Source: Climacteris rufus
Lineage: Eukaryota; Chordata; Aves; Passeriformes; Climacteridae
Reading direction: 5' to 3'
Length of the DNA: 64,000 nt
Assembly: GCA_013398175.1 (NCBI GenBank)
Contig: VZRZ01002005.1
Location: 507,813-571,812 of the forward strand
Positions 51,236-64,000 of the stretch are shown here, in pieces. Each line of letters opens with the position of its first letter. Position 1 is the first letter of the stretch. Both the position numbers and the translations under genes were made by a program. The notes below the pieces were generated by a model. The model worked only from the letters and a program-made list of their open reading frames with translations. It was not told the origin of the DNA and searched no databases.

Positions 51236-51272
51236 ACAACAAAAAACCAAAACAAATAAACAAACAAACTAG
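51236..51272. repeat. A/C-rich simple sequence
   Basis: Interrupted caaa and caaacaaa units. It is low complexity only. Confidence 0.75.
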
Positions 51273-54200
51273 TAAGAGAACCCTTCATTGCCATCACCTG
51301 AACTGAATTTTCAGTTGTGAGGTAGGAGTCATGTTTTCAGTCACCACTTCACACAATCACCTAATTGTTTTGCTTTGAAAGCTGCTGAGAGTTATAAGTA
51401 ATACTTCAAGGAGCAGCGACAAGAGCTGTGGTTATTGTGCTCCAGTGTCAGAAGCCAACCTCCATGTCAAGCTCTATTTTGCTTCCTAGCTCTAAGAAAC
51501 AATTTCCATCTCTGAATCCATCTCATGCAGTACTTAGTAGAGAGCTTCAGGTGCAGCTGCCAGCTTACGCATTTGATAAGTGAGGTCCAGGTTCGTGAGT
51601 GGATGGAAAGCCTCTGCTTTCTCCTGTGCATTGAGCAGGGAAGGACATAGGGAATTACCTTCCCAAAGCCTCACGTTCAGCTTTGAGGTAGGGCAGGATT
51701 CACTGTTGCAGCATGTACGTCCTTTTCCCAGGTCTGGCCCTTGGCTTCTAAATGCATGGGGTTTAAAAGAAACTGAATTGTTACCTTCAGCATATTTTTT
51801 TCTAAGAAATGGTATCACTTAAAAGATCAGGAATTGTCAGAGTTTCGTTTGTGAAGGTCTTTTAGCCAAGGAATATCAGGCTAAAGTCTCACAAAAGTGC
51901 TCTATGGCAGACAAATGACATTGTGCTCAAGGAATTCAGCCCTATCAGGTCTCTTCAGGGATGGCAGCTGACTCATGAACTGTGCTTTGGGGATCCCTAA
52001 CTCAGGTGTTTTCAAGTAAGTTACGCTTAGACTTTCTAAACATTTGGTTTTTTAATTTGTAAAACAGAGGTAAGGCTTCTTTTTTCTCTTTAACCAGGTA
52101 CATATGTTGTGAGGTAGGGAGGCACTCGGAAATGAGGCCATTAAGTAGATTAATTAGAGGTCTGTAAATGTGGAGTTGTTATCATTTGAGCATTGCTTTC
52201 AATTAAATTAAACATGAGGGGAAGTTTTCCAAATAGAGGATAAAGGATGAAATCCTGTGTTCTTTTGAGCACTCTGGCATCACTCCAGCAAAGCACTTAA
52301 TCACTTGCTTAACTTCCTATATTTGAAAGCAATTGGAACTACTCACATACCTTAATTTTAAGCATGTACTTAAGTATCTGCTGGATTAGCACTAGAGGAC
52401 CCAGCACCATCCCTGAGCTTCAAACAAAGGCAGAGGTAGAAGAAATTTAGACCCACAAGGTATGAGCCCATGGGGAAGACAGGCTGAAAACACCACTGCT
52501 GCTGGGGCATACAGTGGCATTGATTGTTTTGAAGCAAGTCTCTGCCATTGCAGTGTGTTTAAAAATTAATGCTGCAATATGCTTTTCAGTGTTTAAATGA
52601 CCAGCTTAATTTTGGGAGCTCATACATTTGTGATAACTCCAGGGATGGAAATATTTCATAATCATAACACAGTGTCCTTCTTGGATGAATAATCAATTCC
52701 ATAGAGCACACTGCTTGTCTACTACTTTGCTGAAAGCCTACTAGCTACACTGTATTGATATAATATAATAAGGGTGTTATTTATTCAGCTGTTTCAAATA
52801 AAGCAACTCATCCATCGATTTTGAGAGGTTGGCCATTTTTTTTTTATTGCATGCTCTTGCTTTTAAGACAATTGGAGCAAAATGAGATGCAGGTGAATGG
52901 TTTTTTTTTCCTTTAGAAAGATTGCATATCCCAAAAAGAGTGCCACCATTTCCTTTTTACCTACGTAGCATAGCAGCTAACTGCAAAAAGCCCAAGATTT
53001 AACAATTCAAAGAATTCCAGGGCCATTGCAGGAGAGAATTCCATAATTTATCTCATTTTTTTTTCAAGGAATATAATGGAGATTCATCTTGTTCTCTAAA
53101 ATTTAAAGGATTAAAAATGGGTAAAGAAAGACTTTCCCATCATGCCATAAATATAGCTGCTAAATGGTAAAAGGCAAGCATATGTTCTTCTGTCCAGGCA
53201 GTTAATGTGAAACTTCACATGGTTTAGTTAAGTGTGTATTATACATTTTAATGCATTATTGCTGCATGGCTTATGCTGGATAGGACTGAAGCTTGGATAT
53301 GATCCCAGTAGTGGCTGGAGTTGAAATGAGTAATATTTTAATTAAATACACCATTTTACACAAACGAACCTGAAATGCAATTCGGCTAACTAAATATTTC
53401 CCCAGATAGATTAAGAGGCAGCATGCTGTATCCATGGTGTTTGACTGCAGATGGACTGTGTGAGCTGGAGGTGGTCTCAGAAGAACCATTTGATCATTTT
53501 ATTACCTATGTTGATACACAAATATGGATGTTAGCCAAACATCTTAGCCAGACTAATATTCTTATATAATTTGCAGTATGTGTTTGGCTCCGTTCTGCTC
53601 ATTGAATGAAATTGTTGAAATGTAACAGATTGCATCAGCTTTGGGAGTCTTCTTTGTTCTTTTTATTTCTCTACAGGTAAGGAATTTTGTGGCATATATG
53701 CTTAAGTGTACATTAACTTCCCTGTCCTAGTTGTTATAACTGAGACTGTAACTAAAGCCTGAGCTTAGAAAGCTCTGAGAAAGTGGAAGCTTTGTGGGAA
53801 TTCTCTGCCCAGCTAGGATGAATTAGTGTCTCTCTACTTTCATGATGCCATGGGCTGCACTGGTGAGGGATTGCAAAGTTTGCATATCTCTGCTGTGAGA
53901 TGGAGTGACTCAAGCTCTCTGCTGTGTTGCACTACATACATGGATTTAAAAAAGCAATGCTGCACATTCGGTCCTGCACTGGTAGTCTGATGCTACCATG
54001 TCTCAATCAGACCAGCCACCCTACTGAGGTTATTGTCTGGATAACTGCTGAGCCTGGAGAAGAGCATTGGCTATTCATTGGATGTCCATACTGTTTTCTT
54101 GAATGTCCTCAGTTAGCTTGAAGCTCAGCTTTTCTTGGTACCAAGTTCCAGGCTCTAATCAAAGAACCCCCACTGGGGACTGAGCAGTCAAGTGACCCTG

Positions 54201-57200
54201 ACATCACAGGAGTCGCAGGAACACTGGGGAATGATGGTTGAATTCCCTGTGCTTAGAAGTGGGGACAGCAATTTTACCTGTTAAGTGGAAGAACTTTATC
54301 CTCCCTGCCTGGCCAGTCTAGCTGCTAAGTAGTCAAGACAGGAGCCCTTTGTAGCATCTGCTCTTTGCCAACTGTTTCTGTTCTTCCTCCTCTTCAAGGT
54401 TCCGGGCCCGTCAGGGGGCAAATATTTCTTCCCAGCCCCTTTACAGCGAGGCCTGCAACCATCTGATTAATTAAAGTAGTTTTATGGTCCCATTGCTAGG
54501 GGTATCTGGGCATGTCACACGGTCTTTAATGTATCTGTATCTGTAAAGCAGTGGTGTGAGGTAGGGAAATGACGTTACCCCTCTTGTACTGATGGAGAGC
54601 TGAAACTAATGGCTTGCTTGAGATCTCAGAGGAAGAGTGTTGCAGAGTGTGGATTCCCACGCAGATCTGTCATGTCTTAGGCTAGTACTGTAAGCCTCAG
54701 ACCATCTTTTCCATCTTTCACTCTAGCCTGAGGTAGAGGTTACTAGTGTTTCTTCAATAACAGGAAGGAAACTTAACCCCTCAGACAATATATATTTACT
54801 GTGTGTGTCAGATCATCTGCTGGTAAAAAGAAATAAAAGTGGATGAGAAAGATGCATAAAACATACTTTAATGGCAAGTCTTCTAGATCATAGTTTCCTG
54901 TATACAAATGGTGTAATATTTATCCCAGGTGCTCAGATGTGGTGTTGTATTTATAAAGATAATTGGAAAAACATGTTCTGTGAGTAAGAGTAATAGACAC
55001 GCAGGCAGTAGGTCCTTCAGGGCATAAGTAGTCATAAGGGAGGTATATGTATATTATACACAATCAGTAGAAGAGTTTCTGTAGGAAAAAGCCTTTTGAG
55101 TAAGCAGCAAGTTAGCTGCTTATCCAGTGATGGCTGTTTTTCAAAGTGTAATATGTTGGCATGCATTTTTCTGTTTGATTTGTATTCCTGTTGAGACAGA
55201 CCACACTTTCTGAGCAGCACCTTCAAGGTTTATGGAACTATTTTGTTGCAGAGGGAGAAAAGAAACTATTGCTTCATCTCTGGAGAGAAAAAAAATCTCA
55301 GTTTATCCGGGCATCTTGTTTACCAAGATTCCTCCTGAGGACATGCTTTAACCGACCCAATTTCAACCTGCAGAAATTGTTTATGGCTGAGTTTTGAGTC
55401 CTGTAAGAGAATATTCTTTAATGAAAAATGATCCAGACTCATTATTCTATACATCCATTAGCCTTTTTTGATTCAGCTGTAGGAGTACCAAGCAACATAC
55501 ATCCCTTAACCATGTTGTATTACAGTCATAGATCCGATTTCTTCTCAGTTTCATTATATCCTACAGATCAGGGACTTCAAAACATCCAGCTGCACATAGC
55601 AGGGGCTAATTCTAGCTCCTTCCTTTGGCTCCTTCTGTATGTGTATTCATTCCTCTACACCCCCTCATACCATGCAGAGTAAGTAGGCAGTAGGCATCTG
55701 TAAGGACTTTGCCCCATGCTTAGCATCTTTGTGTCCGTGGTGTCCAAGCGATTGCCAAGTAGAGAAGTGGTGTGTTTTCTACCCCAATGGCCCAGTGTGT
55801 CTTGGCTTAAGGTTCAGTTCAAATTCAGCCAGTCGAGAAACTAAGGATTTGCAAAGGAGAAGAAAATCCAAAGATCTGCAGATCTCAAGATTTTATCCGT
55901 AGCTTTTCTCCGGGTAGTTTTGTCAACCTCTAAGGATGTAAAATGCTGATAATGACACAACAGCACAGTCTGCTTCTGTAGATTAGCAATTTTCTATTAA
56001 CCTTCAAGCCACATCAGAGAGCCTGGCTGAGAATTTTGAGCACACAGTCACATGGCAAGGGATTTCTCTACATAACATGGTTTTAAATGACTGTTCATCC
56101 TAGAAATGGCCAAAAATGGCCAAAGACAGATGGACACACTACAGCATCCCCACATCTGCATTAGCCATGCCAGTTTAGCAGGCCACCAAAGCTCTGTTGG
56201 GCTTCTTGCATTGACAGCTATGGCAACTGTGTCCTGATTCATGGGAGCAGCCAGGCTCCGTTACCGATACACCAGTGAGAGGACAATGTGTGCTGCCTGG
56301 AAGGGTGAAAAATGACACAGCACCTGAACTTTTCAGGGGGATAAATAATGGGACGGAACTGTCTTGAGATGGGGTTTGCAGAAATAAATACTTCGTAGAG
56401 CATGACATAAAGGTAAAATACTTGCAAGAGCTTTCAGAAAGCTTGAATCCAATTAATGTGTCATGAGAAATTATTTCCAGCCTTGTCAGCCATTTTGAGC
56501 TTATTTGCCATCTGTTAGAGAAACCTAAAATCTTTGGGTAAATGGCTAATCAGGAAACAGCATTTCATACCTATTCCCTCACTCTGCACTTTGCCTGCTC
56601 CAGCAGAGTAGCACAGATTTTCCCTTTATGAGGACTTGTGATGGGTGAGGGACAGGAGGGAGAGTGAGAAATCCTTTACAAACTCTCTTAAGCCATGAAC
56701 CCAGAATAAATGCAAGGAAAGAAAGAAGAGCCATCATATGTCATCTGTGAAGTATGCACAGAGCAAGTAGTGTAGGATCTTTGGAAAATAATTTACTTTT
56801 GGTCAACTAGCCTCTTAGTGTTGTAATTAGAGAAACTGAACTTATGACACTTAGGGACAAAGCTACACCTCACAGAGATGCTCCAGAAGGTTACAGAACA
56901 GGATGCGTGCATGAGCAGAGTGCTTAACATCACCAGCTGAAAGTGTGGCCATTGGCTTTGCTATGAGCCTCTCACACACTGAGGTGATCCTGACTGTCCT
57001 TTTTGGACCATCAGTCACTGGGAGCAGAATCACAGCTCTCAGACTGCCTGAGAGACAAGGCTGTTCAGCAGCAGAGCCAAGAGCAGAACAAGGGTCTTTG
57101 AGTCCATACCCTGTTCACTAAAACATATCATTATCCCAGTTTTTGCCTGTGTTCTGCACCCATATGTTTTTCTGTATTTTCAGTTTTCCTCCAGTAGTTG

Positions 57201-57421
57201 GCTTTGGGTAAATTCAAAGTAAGCTGATATTTATCACCTTATATTTCTTTTGCTGATGATAAAGGCCCAGCTTTTTGCTGTTTCAGTGCCATGTAGGAGA
57301 GCAGCTTTAACACTGTGCAGAGACTGTCTAGAAGTTGTCTGTGTTTCCAGATTCTCTGTGAGAGTGTATTATGAGACAGCTGAGTGCCTGAAGCGGTTTG
57401 ATTTCTGTTTTCCTCCTGCAG

Positions 57422-57890
57422 ATTGTAGACGGCAAACTGTGGTTCCAGTTGGATTGCGGAACTGGCCCAGGAATCCTGGGAATTTCTGGCAGGGCCGTTA
57501 ATGATGGAAGCTGGCATTCGGTCTTCCTGGAGCTGAACCGCAATTTCACGAGCCTGTCCCTAGACGACAGCTACGTGGAGCGTCGCAAAGCGCCCCTCTA
57601 TTTTCAGACGCTCAGCACAGATAGCTCTGTCTACTTCGGCGCCCAGGTCCAAGTGGATAATGTCCGCAGCCTGACTGACAAGAGGACAACACAGGTCCTG
57701 AGCGGCTTCCAGGGCTGTCTGGATTCAGTAGTCCTAAACAACAATGAGCTGCCGCTCCAGAACAAGCGCAGCAGCTTTGCAGAAGTGGTTGGCCTGACGG
57801 AATTGAAGCTCGGCTGTGTCCTTTATCCCGATGCCTGCGAGAGACATCCCTGCCAGAACGGCGGCACCTGTACTGCCGTGCCATCTGGTG
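57422..57890 (+). CDS. FAT3: FAT3 laminin-G C-terminal part plus start of next EGF (window exon 13)
   Basis: A 469-nt exon that starts on a codon boundary and ends one base into a glycine codon at tctggtg/gtaaat. It encodes the rest of the laminin-G domain. That includes IVDGKLWFQLDCGTGPGILG, NDGSWHSVFLELNR, and the SGFQGCLDSVVLNNNELPLQ motif with the domain's conserved cysteine, through LKLGCVLY. The following EGF module begins with DACERHPCQNGGTCTAVPSG and supplies three of its six cysteines; the other three must come from the next exon, beyond the window. GC and CpG content are clearly higher than in the introns around it. Read-through would stay open for about 82 codons. Confidence 0.97.
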
Positions 57891-60800
57891 GTAAATGTTT
57901 TCATTACTTTATGGGTTTCCCCCTCCCCGTTTTCCTCTGTAATTTATTGCCAGAGATGGTTTTATGCAGCAACATGCTTGAAAAATCTCATGAACTCTAT
58001 AAAACTCTGATAGATATTGCAAATTGGGTAAAAGCTGTTTGCTCTATAAATAACGGTGAAATGGTGCCCCTTCTTATTGCATTAGTGTTCCAGGAGGAAA
58101 TTGATTTATTGGCTGTTAGGATAATCCTATTTCTATAGAAACCAATAGAATTACAATTACTGTAATGTTCAGCTGGATTTTTCAGGATCCATTTACAGCA
58201 TCCTTACAGCATCGAGGGCTGTACACAAAGATGGTGATTTCAAACGTCCATCACAGATGCAACAGCAGTGTTGCCTTACTCTGTTTCCGAAGCTGTCACA
58301 AATAATTACTGAGCTGTCCACAAACACCTTCGTCCTTTTGTAAGTGAATAATTTGATTACATGTCTGCATGGAAAATAGCAGGTTGGGCCCATTATAAAC
58401 CCCCCTGAACTGTATTTTACAGCTTCCTCAGAGGCCTGAGTGCTCTAAGGTCTAAGTAATATTATCCAGACTTTATAGGGCATTGATCTAAACTGTGCTC
58501 GTATTGGAGTTTCCTATCCAGTGGTTGTGTGGTGGTTTGTGTGATTTGGTGCCAGTGACTTACTGCAGTGCTCAAGTTAAGTGAACAGTGAGCATGTTAG
58601 CAGGAGAAAAGCAAATGGCATATGTGTAGAACATTGTCTCTAGGGCAGTTCTCTCTCTGGTGTGTAGGAGTTTCTCTTCCAGTTCCCCATATTGTATTAG
58701 CATGCAGCATCACACACCTTTTCTCACAGAATAAAACTTCCTCTGAAAAGGAGGTTGCTCAACAGAGAGGTTTTCTGCAAGTTCATAGCTTTCCATCCAC
58801 TTATTGTCAGTGGTTTTCAGTCATGGTTCCCTAGGGAAGCTCCCACTAAACTGTTGTTTTACGGAGCATTTAACCACTGTCCCAGGGCTTTCTGCTTTAA
58901 TGTGTCCATGCAGTTCCCTCACACCCATAGTTACTGTTTCTGGTTTTCCTTAGTTTAAGCCTGGCTCTCATTTTTCTTTTCTGAGTCCTCTCCACCACAC
59001 AGATTTTTTAGGCCTAAATTTGAGATCACTTCGAGACTGACATGTGATGACATCTGAGCAAAACTGTCCCAAGTTTCTCAGTTGGATAGCCCCACCCTTA
59101 TAAAGCAAGTCCTGACAATATGGATTTGTCCATGCTGGGCTGTCTCAGCTCTCATCCCCTCTGCATCTTTGACTTGGATTCAGCCGCCTCTTCTCCCATG
59201 CCATCGCAAATGATGCATCAGGGATGCTATTGGCTTTGCTTGTTGATGGAAAGAGATGGGAGGACAGTTGGGAGGGATGAAGCACATCCCTGGCAATCTA
59301 GGATGTGTTGTGCAGCATGGGGAGAAATGTTGCTGCATGTGCATATGTGTCCTTAAGGGTCCTTATTTACCAAGGGAAGGAGAGAAAAGGAGGTCTGCAC
59401 AACAAAGGCAAAAGAAAATCATTCTGAGAGAGAAGGATGCTGCAGCCACTGAGAGAATTGCTAAGCATGATTATAAATCCCTAGGAAATATGGCCGTAGT
59501 ATGTACACGAACACAACATGGCTTTGATTCAGAGTCCCTACTTAATAAATGAGGTTAACCATTCACCTCACATCCTAGAAGCATGAGAACAGCTCCTTCT
59601 ATTGATTTTATTTGAGTGTGTTCACAGTATTGCTCAGCAATCTCGTTATGAGTAAATTGAAACCTTTCTAACAAAACTCTTTACAGTAATTCTATTTCTC
59701 CCAGCACCATGTGCATGCCAATTCAAACTGAGGGGAGACATGGGGTTGGGGAGAAACAAGCGTCACTGAAGTTTGGACCCATCTTATTACTGGAATGGCA
59801 AACACCATTTTCACGTCAGCTGGAAAGCAGTCACAGAACTGATTTAACTTGCCTGCATTCCTGCCTCGGCGAGGGGCATGTGCCCTGCAGGGATGTTTTG
59901 GCTGCCTGCCGTCAAAAAATCTGTTTGCTGTTTTTACTGTCTCAGCAGTGTGTGTAAATAAAGGATTGTTATAAAGCCATAATTCCAGTACAATGGGCCC
60001 TGACTGTATGTCGGTGGTTCTACAGCCCAGCCCATAAGGAGAAGGCATGGGCATTTTTGCTTCCACTAGGCAAAGCAGTTCTGTTGTTAGTGTCCTCCAT
60101 AGGCAGAAAGGCCCCATAATTAAATTCTGAGTCCAACAGCATTGCAAATCCTAGTTGCAGAGCCACAAATTACAATGTACATTTAAGAACCATTAACCAT
60201 TGCATTTGTTGACATAGATGTTAGCAGCTGACTTCCATATAAAATAGAAAAAAAAAAACCTCTTCATTTTTTAAGAATTTTCTGAAGTGTGAAAATGGCG
60301 GTATTTTTCTGTTTTGGTGGAGAGAAGGATTCAAAAATATACTATGTAAAGTTCCTTTTCCCAAGCTTGTGTCATTCACTAGCATCAGGATCTTTTCCTT
60401 AATATTTTCTGTGATATTTCCCTCTTATTAAAGTTTTTTGGATAATAATGTTCCTTTTTCTAAACAGAGAGTATTTGGCATAATTACAAGATTTGTTTTA
60501 GTAAATACATCCTCTGATTTAAATTTTACAAAGCAAATTTCATATACTGTTACCATCCTTTTTCTTATGAACACCCTACTGTGCTTTACGAGAAAATTAG
60601 GAGAGAGGAAAAGAAAGCTGAAATTTATAGCTAACTTAAGAAGAAAACAGTCAAGCAAAGGTTACCCAACATTCTGATATGAAAGAGTTGCTGCCTATGT
60701 ACCAGAAGTCAAAGGGAACATGTCTAATTTACATATAATTTGCATAAATTGAACATCTATGACACAAACCTCTGACAATATTCCTGTTGTGAGATCTTCC

Positions 60801-63800
60801 TTTCAATAGAAATGCCTACTGCCTTGCTCACCATTACTAAAAAGCTGCCTCGATCACCTTTTGCTTCATTCTGTGCTTATGGGAATAGGATTGTATTATG
60901 GTCCTGTTTGGGGAACTGCTAAAACAGTGCTCTGTATGCACTAGGAGTGTGTCCATGCCACTGCTGTTAGGGTTTGGATGGATACATTCCCAGCAGCTTC
61001 GAAGCGCCAGGCGCAGGCAGGGCTGCGCAGAGCTCAGAACTGACCACAGAAGTCTTGCTCCAGAGCAGAGCTGGCACAGGGCTAAGCTGACCCTTGCTGG
61101 CTCTCTTTGTCTGACCTCTCTGCATGTGGAACAGGACAGAATGGGGATCTCAGCCTGCAGGAGAAAGCACAGACAGCTCACGTGAGAACTCCCAGAGTAC
61201 AGAAAAGCCTTTCTGCTTTCGAAGTCTGGTTTCTGAGCCAGCAGAAAGCGTCCATGACATGAACTTCTGCTTGCACTCGTGGCAGCAGTGTATGCCCAAT
61301 GATGTCAGTGCTTAAAGAAGGGGGACTGTGTGTCTAGAAACCCAAACAGGAGATCCAATGCATGTTTAAACAGGGCTGACAGAGTGGAGTGAGCATTCAC
61401 TAGGTCTGACAGCTGAGGAGACTCGTAGCAGAGACATACGTGGTTTCAGGACAATTTTCTTGGGAGACAGTGGAAACCACAGCCCTGAAGTATAGGCCAC
61501 ATTCTTCCAGACTTTTCAGTCCCTATCCATAAGTATGGGTCAGTAAAGCTATTTTTAAAGAAAGTTGTTAGCATTTTGAAACCTGACAAACAGCATGACT
61601 TTTAGAAACATCTTGGCTCTTTGAACTGAAATTTCTCAAGAAAATTCAACCAAGAGTTTAAAGTGTGGTTAAGCTACAAGTTGCTGAATATGAGGTCATA
61701 AAATGGGAAATGTCACACAACCTTAATACTAGTGTGGCACTTCTAGGGCTGCCAACAGTAAATGTATGTTTATCTGCATGAGTAACAGCATGAGCAATCT
61801 CAGCAATAGAAGGCTTTACTGTAATCAAATGCAAAGACTGCACCAAGGTTTTCAACCACAGAGAGAAACTTCATGCTTGTAAAGCCTGCAATTATAAGTG
61901 TAGTTACTTCCTTTTAATTTTATCAGTCCTATATACATCTGGCTTTGATTAAAGTAAATGGCTTCTATGAGTAGGCGATTTTATTTGAACATGAAGTATT
62001 TGAGCAGAAATATCTACTCAATCAAGGACTGTGGGCAGAATGTGAGGACATAAAGTCATTGCTTTCCCGTCTCTTCACCTTTTATTTTCTTTTTCCTTTT
62101 TTTTTTTCTTTTCATGAATACAGTTAAAATCCAAAGGGAGGGGAAAACACAACATGGCACTTGGGTGGTGGGTTTAATACATGTTTTAAATTACATTGGC
62201 AACAGTGACTCTTGACTAGTTTTGAGGATCAGTCAGTTCATAAGAAAGAAATCAGGGAAAAATGAATGTAATAATACCATAGAACTAACCTGCTCTTACT
62301 AATATTTTTGATCTTGCTTTTTCACACACGCAAACAACCCAGCACACTGTGATGTGAGCTTACCAAATGCACATCAATTAATTTTTTAAAGCTTTTTAGA
62401 AATTTGGGGGCATTTAATCTTTTTCATAGCTATGATTTTAGGCTTCTGGTTTTAAATTCCCACTTTAAAAGCACATACATGCCAGTCCTCTCATAGAAAG
62501 CACTGGTTCAGCAAAGACTGAGGTTCATTTTCATAGCAATGAGTGGTAAGAGGCAATCATCTGTTTGAAGACAGATAAGTTGAATTTGAAGTGGCAGGAC
62601 TGTGTATGGCTGAAGAACACTCATTTCTTAAAGGTGGCCTGGTTTGACTATAAACATACCAAAATACAAATGCTGGGAGAGGTCCTCTTCACCTTCAGTT
62701 GTTCTCATCAGTTAACTTGCCATGTAACGCTGCATGAGCAGTGCCAAAGGCAGGGCTGTTTCTGGACATCAAGTTTGTCAGGTCTAGCTGCACAGCAGGG
62801 AGAGAAACTACACAGAGAGACAAATAGAAAAGCCAAACCACGTAACAGATAAAAGCCAGCTTCTCTTGCATGGAATAAGTAGAAATAGGAGCATACACAT
62901 GTGAAAAAAAGAAAAAAAATTGGCAGAGGTTCGGAGCATCCTCTTTAATAAAGCCAAGTAAACCTTAGGATAGACAGACATTCAGATGCTCAGGCTGGGA
63001 ATGCTACCAACAGAGATGTTCGCTACATAATGGCACCCCATCTGCTGATGGCACCGTGCCTGCCTTTTGCCACTGCCTCTGCTTCGGAAGTGCCAAGCAA
63101 ACACAGGTACAGGCAGGGAGCCTCTGTAGTGTCCTCACTTACAGCATGTTGCTCTTCAGTAAGGTCTGGCATGAAAAAGACCTTTTCCTCTGGATAGAGA
63201 CCTGTCAAGAGGAGCAGTAAGAGAAGCTGTTTGACTAACAGTGAGAAGGCAAGATTTAACTGCATAGAGCCGACTCAGATTACTGAAGGAGCATGAGATA
63301 AGCCTTATAAAATAGCCAATAAGCCCAAGGCTATGTGTAAGCAAGGAAGACTTATGTCTACATAATGTTTTAGATCGTGAATTGACCTGAATCTTCTGGC
63401 CATCCCCTCCCTTTGCTTCAGTTCCCACTGTGGAGAGGTGAGGTCTCGGAGGGCAGGACCAGGCTGAGTCAGAAGACATGCAGCTAACTGGTCCCAAAGT
63501 CCTGAGGCGCATACAGAGAGAGTGCTGGATCCTCAGCACCAGCTGTTTGTTTCCACAGACCCATTGCCATTGCTCTGCAGGGCTTGTTAATGTAGATACA
63601 GCCTAAAAAGGCTGTATTGTTGCTCACAGCTTGTTGTTGCTCTTAGGTCTGCTGTTGGTACACACTACTATGGCATATGCTGAGTGTGTTCTGGTTCCCT
63701 TCCTAGTGGTATTGCAGAGGTGTTTTCTAGAGCTTTCTGTCTTTTTCCACTGATTCCCTCTGAAGAAATACAGTGGTGACATCACAAAATTTGCTGCCTT

Positions 63801-64000
63801 GGAGAATGCAGATCAACATTTCCCAGCATCAGTGTGCAAAATGCAATATTCGTATCTCTTGGAAGAAACTCGGATGGACTGTATGATCTTACACGGCTGA
63901 TGAATTTCCAAGACTTCAGTGCATTCATTGTGAACAGGATCAAGCCCTACATTGCTTAAAAGAGTTTTTTCATCCCCTGCTGAGAGGACAGGGCGCTGAG
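57891..64000 (+). other. FAT3: FAT3 intron downstream of window exon 13 (5' part)
   Basis: About 6.1 kb in which I looked for the next EGF exon (a frame completing the C-x-C-x8-C half-module) and did not find it. The exon therefore lies past the window edge, and the intron is at least 6.1 kb. Contents are a poly-T tract near 62096-62108, a somewhat GC-richer patch at 60960-61140, and otherwise unique sequence. The longest antisense open frame (59692-60147) has no family resemblance I recognise. Confidence 0.8.

Larger units (their letters stand above)
49900..57421 (+). other. FAT3: FAT3 intron between window exons 12 and 13, splitting the laminin-G domain
   Basis: A 7.5-kb intron. It contains a short CAA/CAG-rich tract at 50039-50062 and an A/C-rich low-complexity stretch at 51236-51272. 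The remainder is unique AT-rich sequence. I could not recognise any CR1 or LTR copy in it, which makes it repeat-poor next to the 13.4-kb intron. The acceptor is tcctcctgcag at 57421. Confidence 0.85.

Noticed and set aside
3362..57890. FAT1 as the gene identity
   Set aside because: The last cadherin, EGF and laminin-G exons differ from FAT1 as I recall it (for example IVDGKLWFQLDCGTGPGI and CVGYEANRRPF) and agree with FAT3. FAT4 and FAT2 fit less well still.
59692..60147. 151-codon antisense open frame in the last intron
   Set aside because: No domain, signal peptide or family resemblance was seen, and the length is compatible with chance.
1..64000. CRISPR arrays, operons, phage or plasmid modules, tRNA or rRNA genes
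   Set aside because: There are no regularly spaced direct repeats, no clustered intronless genes, and no cloverleaf-like or rRNA-like sequence that I could recognise. The window is entirely eukaryotic gene body.

Overview
The window is intronic and exonic sequence from a vertebrate nuclear genome, almost certainly a bird. Short coding exons with GT/AG borders are separated by long AT-rich, CpG-poor introns. The recognisable repeats are CR1 LINE fragments ending in the bird-type 3' end, plus one solo LTR that looks like a common avian endogenous-retrovirus LTR. There is no operon, CRISPR array, RNA gene or other prokaryotic or viral gene set. There is a 21-base N gap at 546-566.

One gene accounts for all coding sequence I can support: FAT3 (atypical cadherin 3) on the + strand. 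Thirteen consecutive exons lie between 3362 and 57890. They total 7305 nt (2435 codons), every splice phase agrees, and there is no frameshift or internal stop. The 5' part of the gene lies upstream of the window. The remaining EGF modules, transmembrane segment, cytoplasmic tail and 3' UTR lie downstream of 64000. FAT3 rather than FAT1, FAT2 or FAT4 is called from my memory of the human protein. The best-matching segments are the last cadherin region, the EGF exon and the laminin-G exons.

Layout: intron to 3361; a giant 4.07-kb exon with twelve whole cadherin repeats and a part repeat at each end (3362-7435); eight short exons carrying most of the remaining cadherin repeats (14386-37675); a 799-nt exon with the last cadherin repeat and the conserved juxtaposed region (40140-40938); a six-cysteine EGF exon (48576-48710); two exons for the laminin-G domain, the second running into the next EGF (49742-49899 and 57422-57890); and intron to the end. 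The largest introns are 13.4 kb (16916-30341), 7.6 kb (40939-48575), 7.5 kb (49900-57421) and 7.0 kb (7436-14385).

The encoded piece is extracellular. It is a rod of calcium-binding cadherin repeats followed by a membrane-proximal EGF/laminin-G module, as expected for a giant adhesion and polarity receptor that acts in neurite and planar-polarity patterning. I found no new biological system. The items worth a second look are the Ca-binding-deficient linkers in the cadherin rod, symmetric exons with weak splice signals, a sense-oriented LTR with TATA and polyadenylation signals, a likely assembly artefact at the N gap, an exact 34-nt intronic duplication, and some non-B-DNA motifs.
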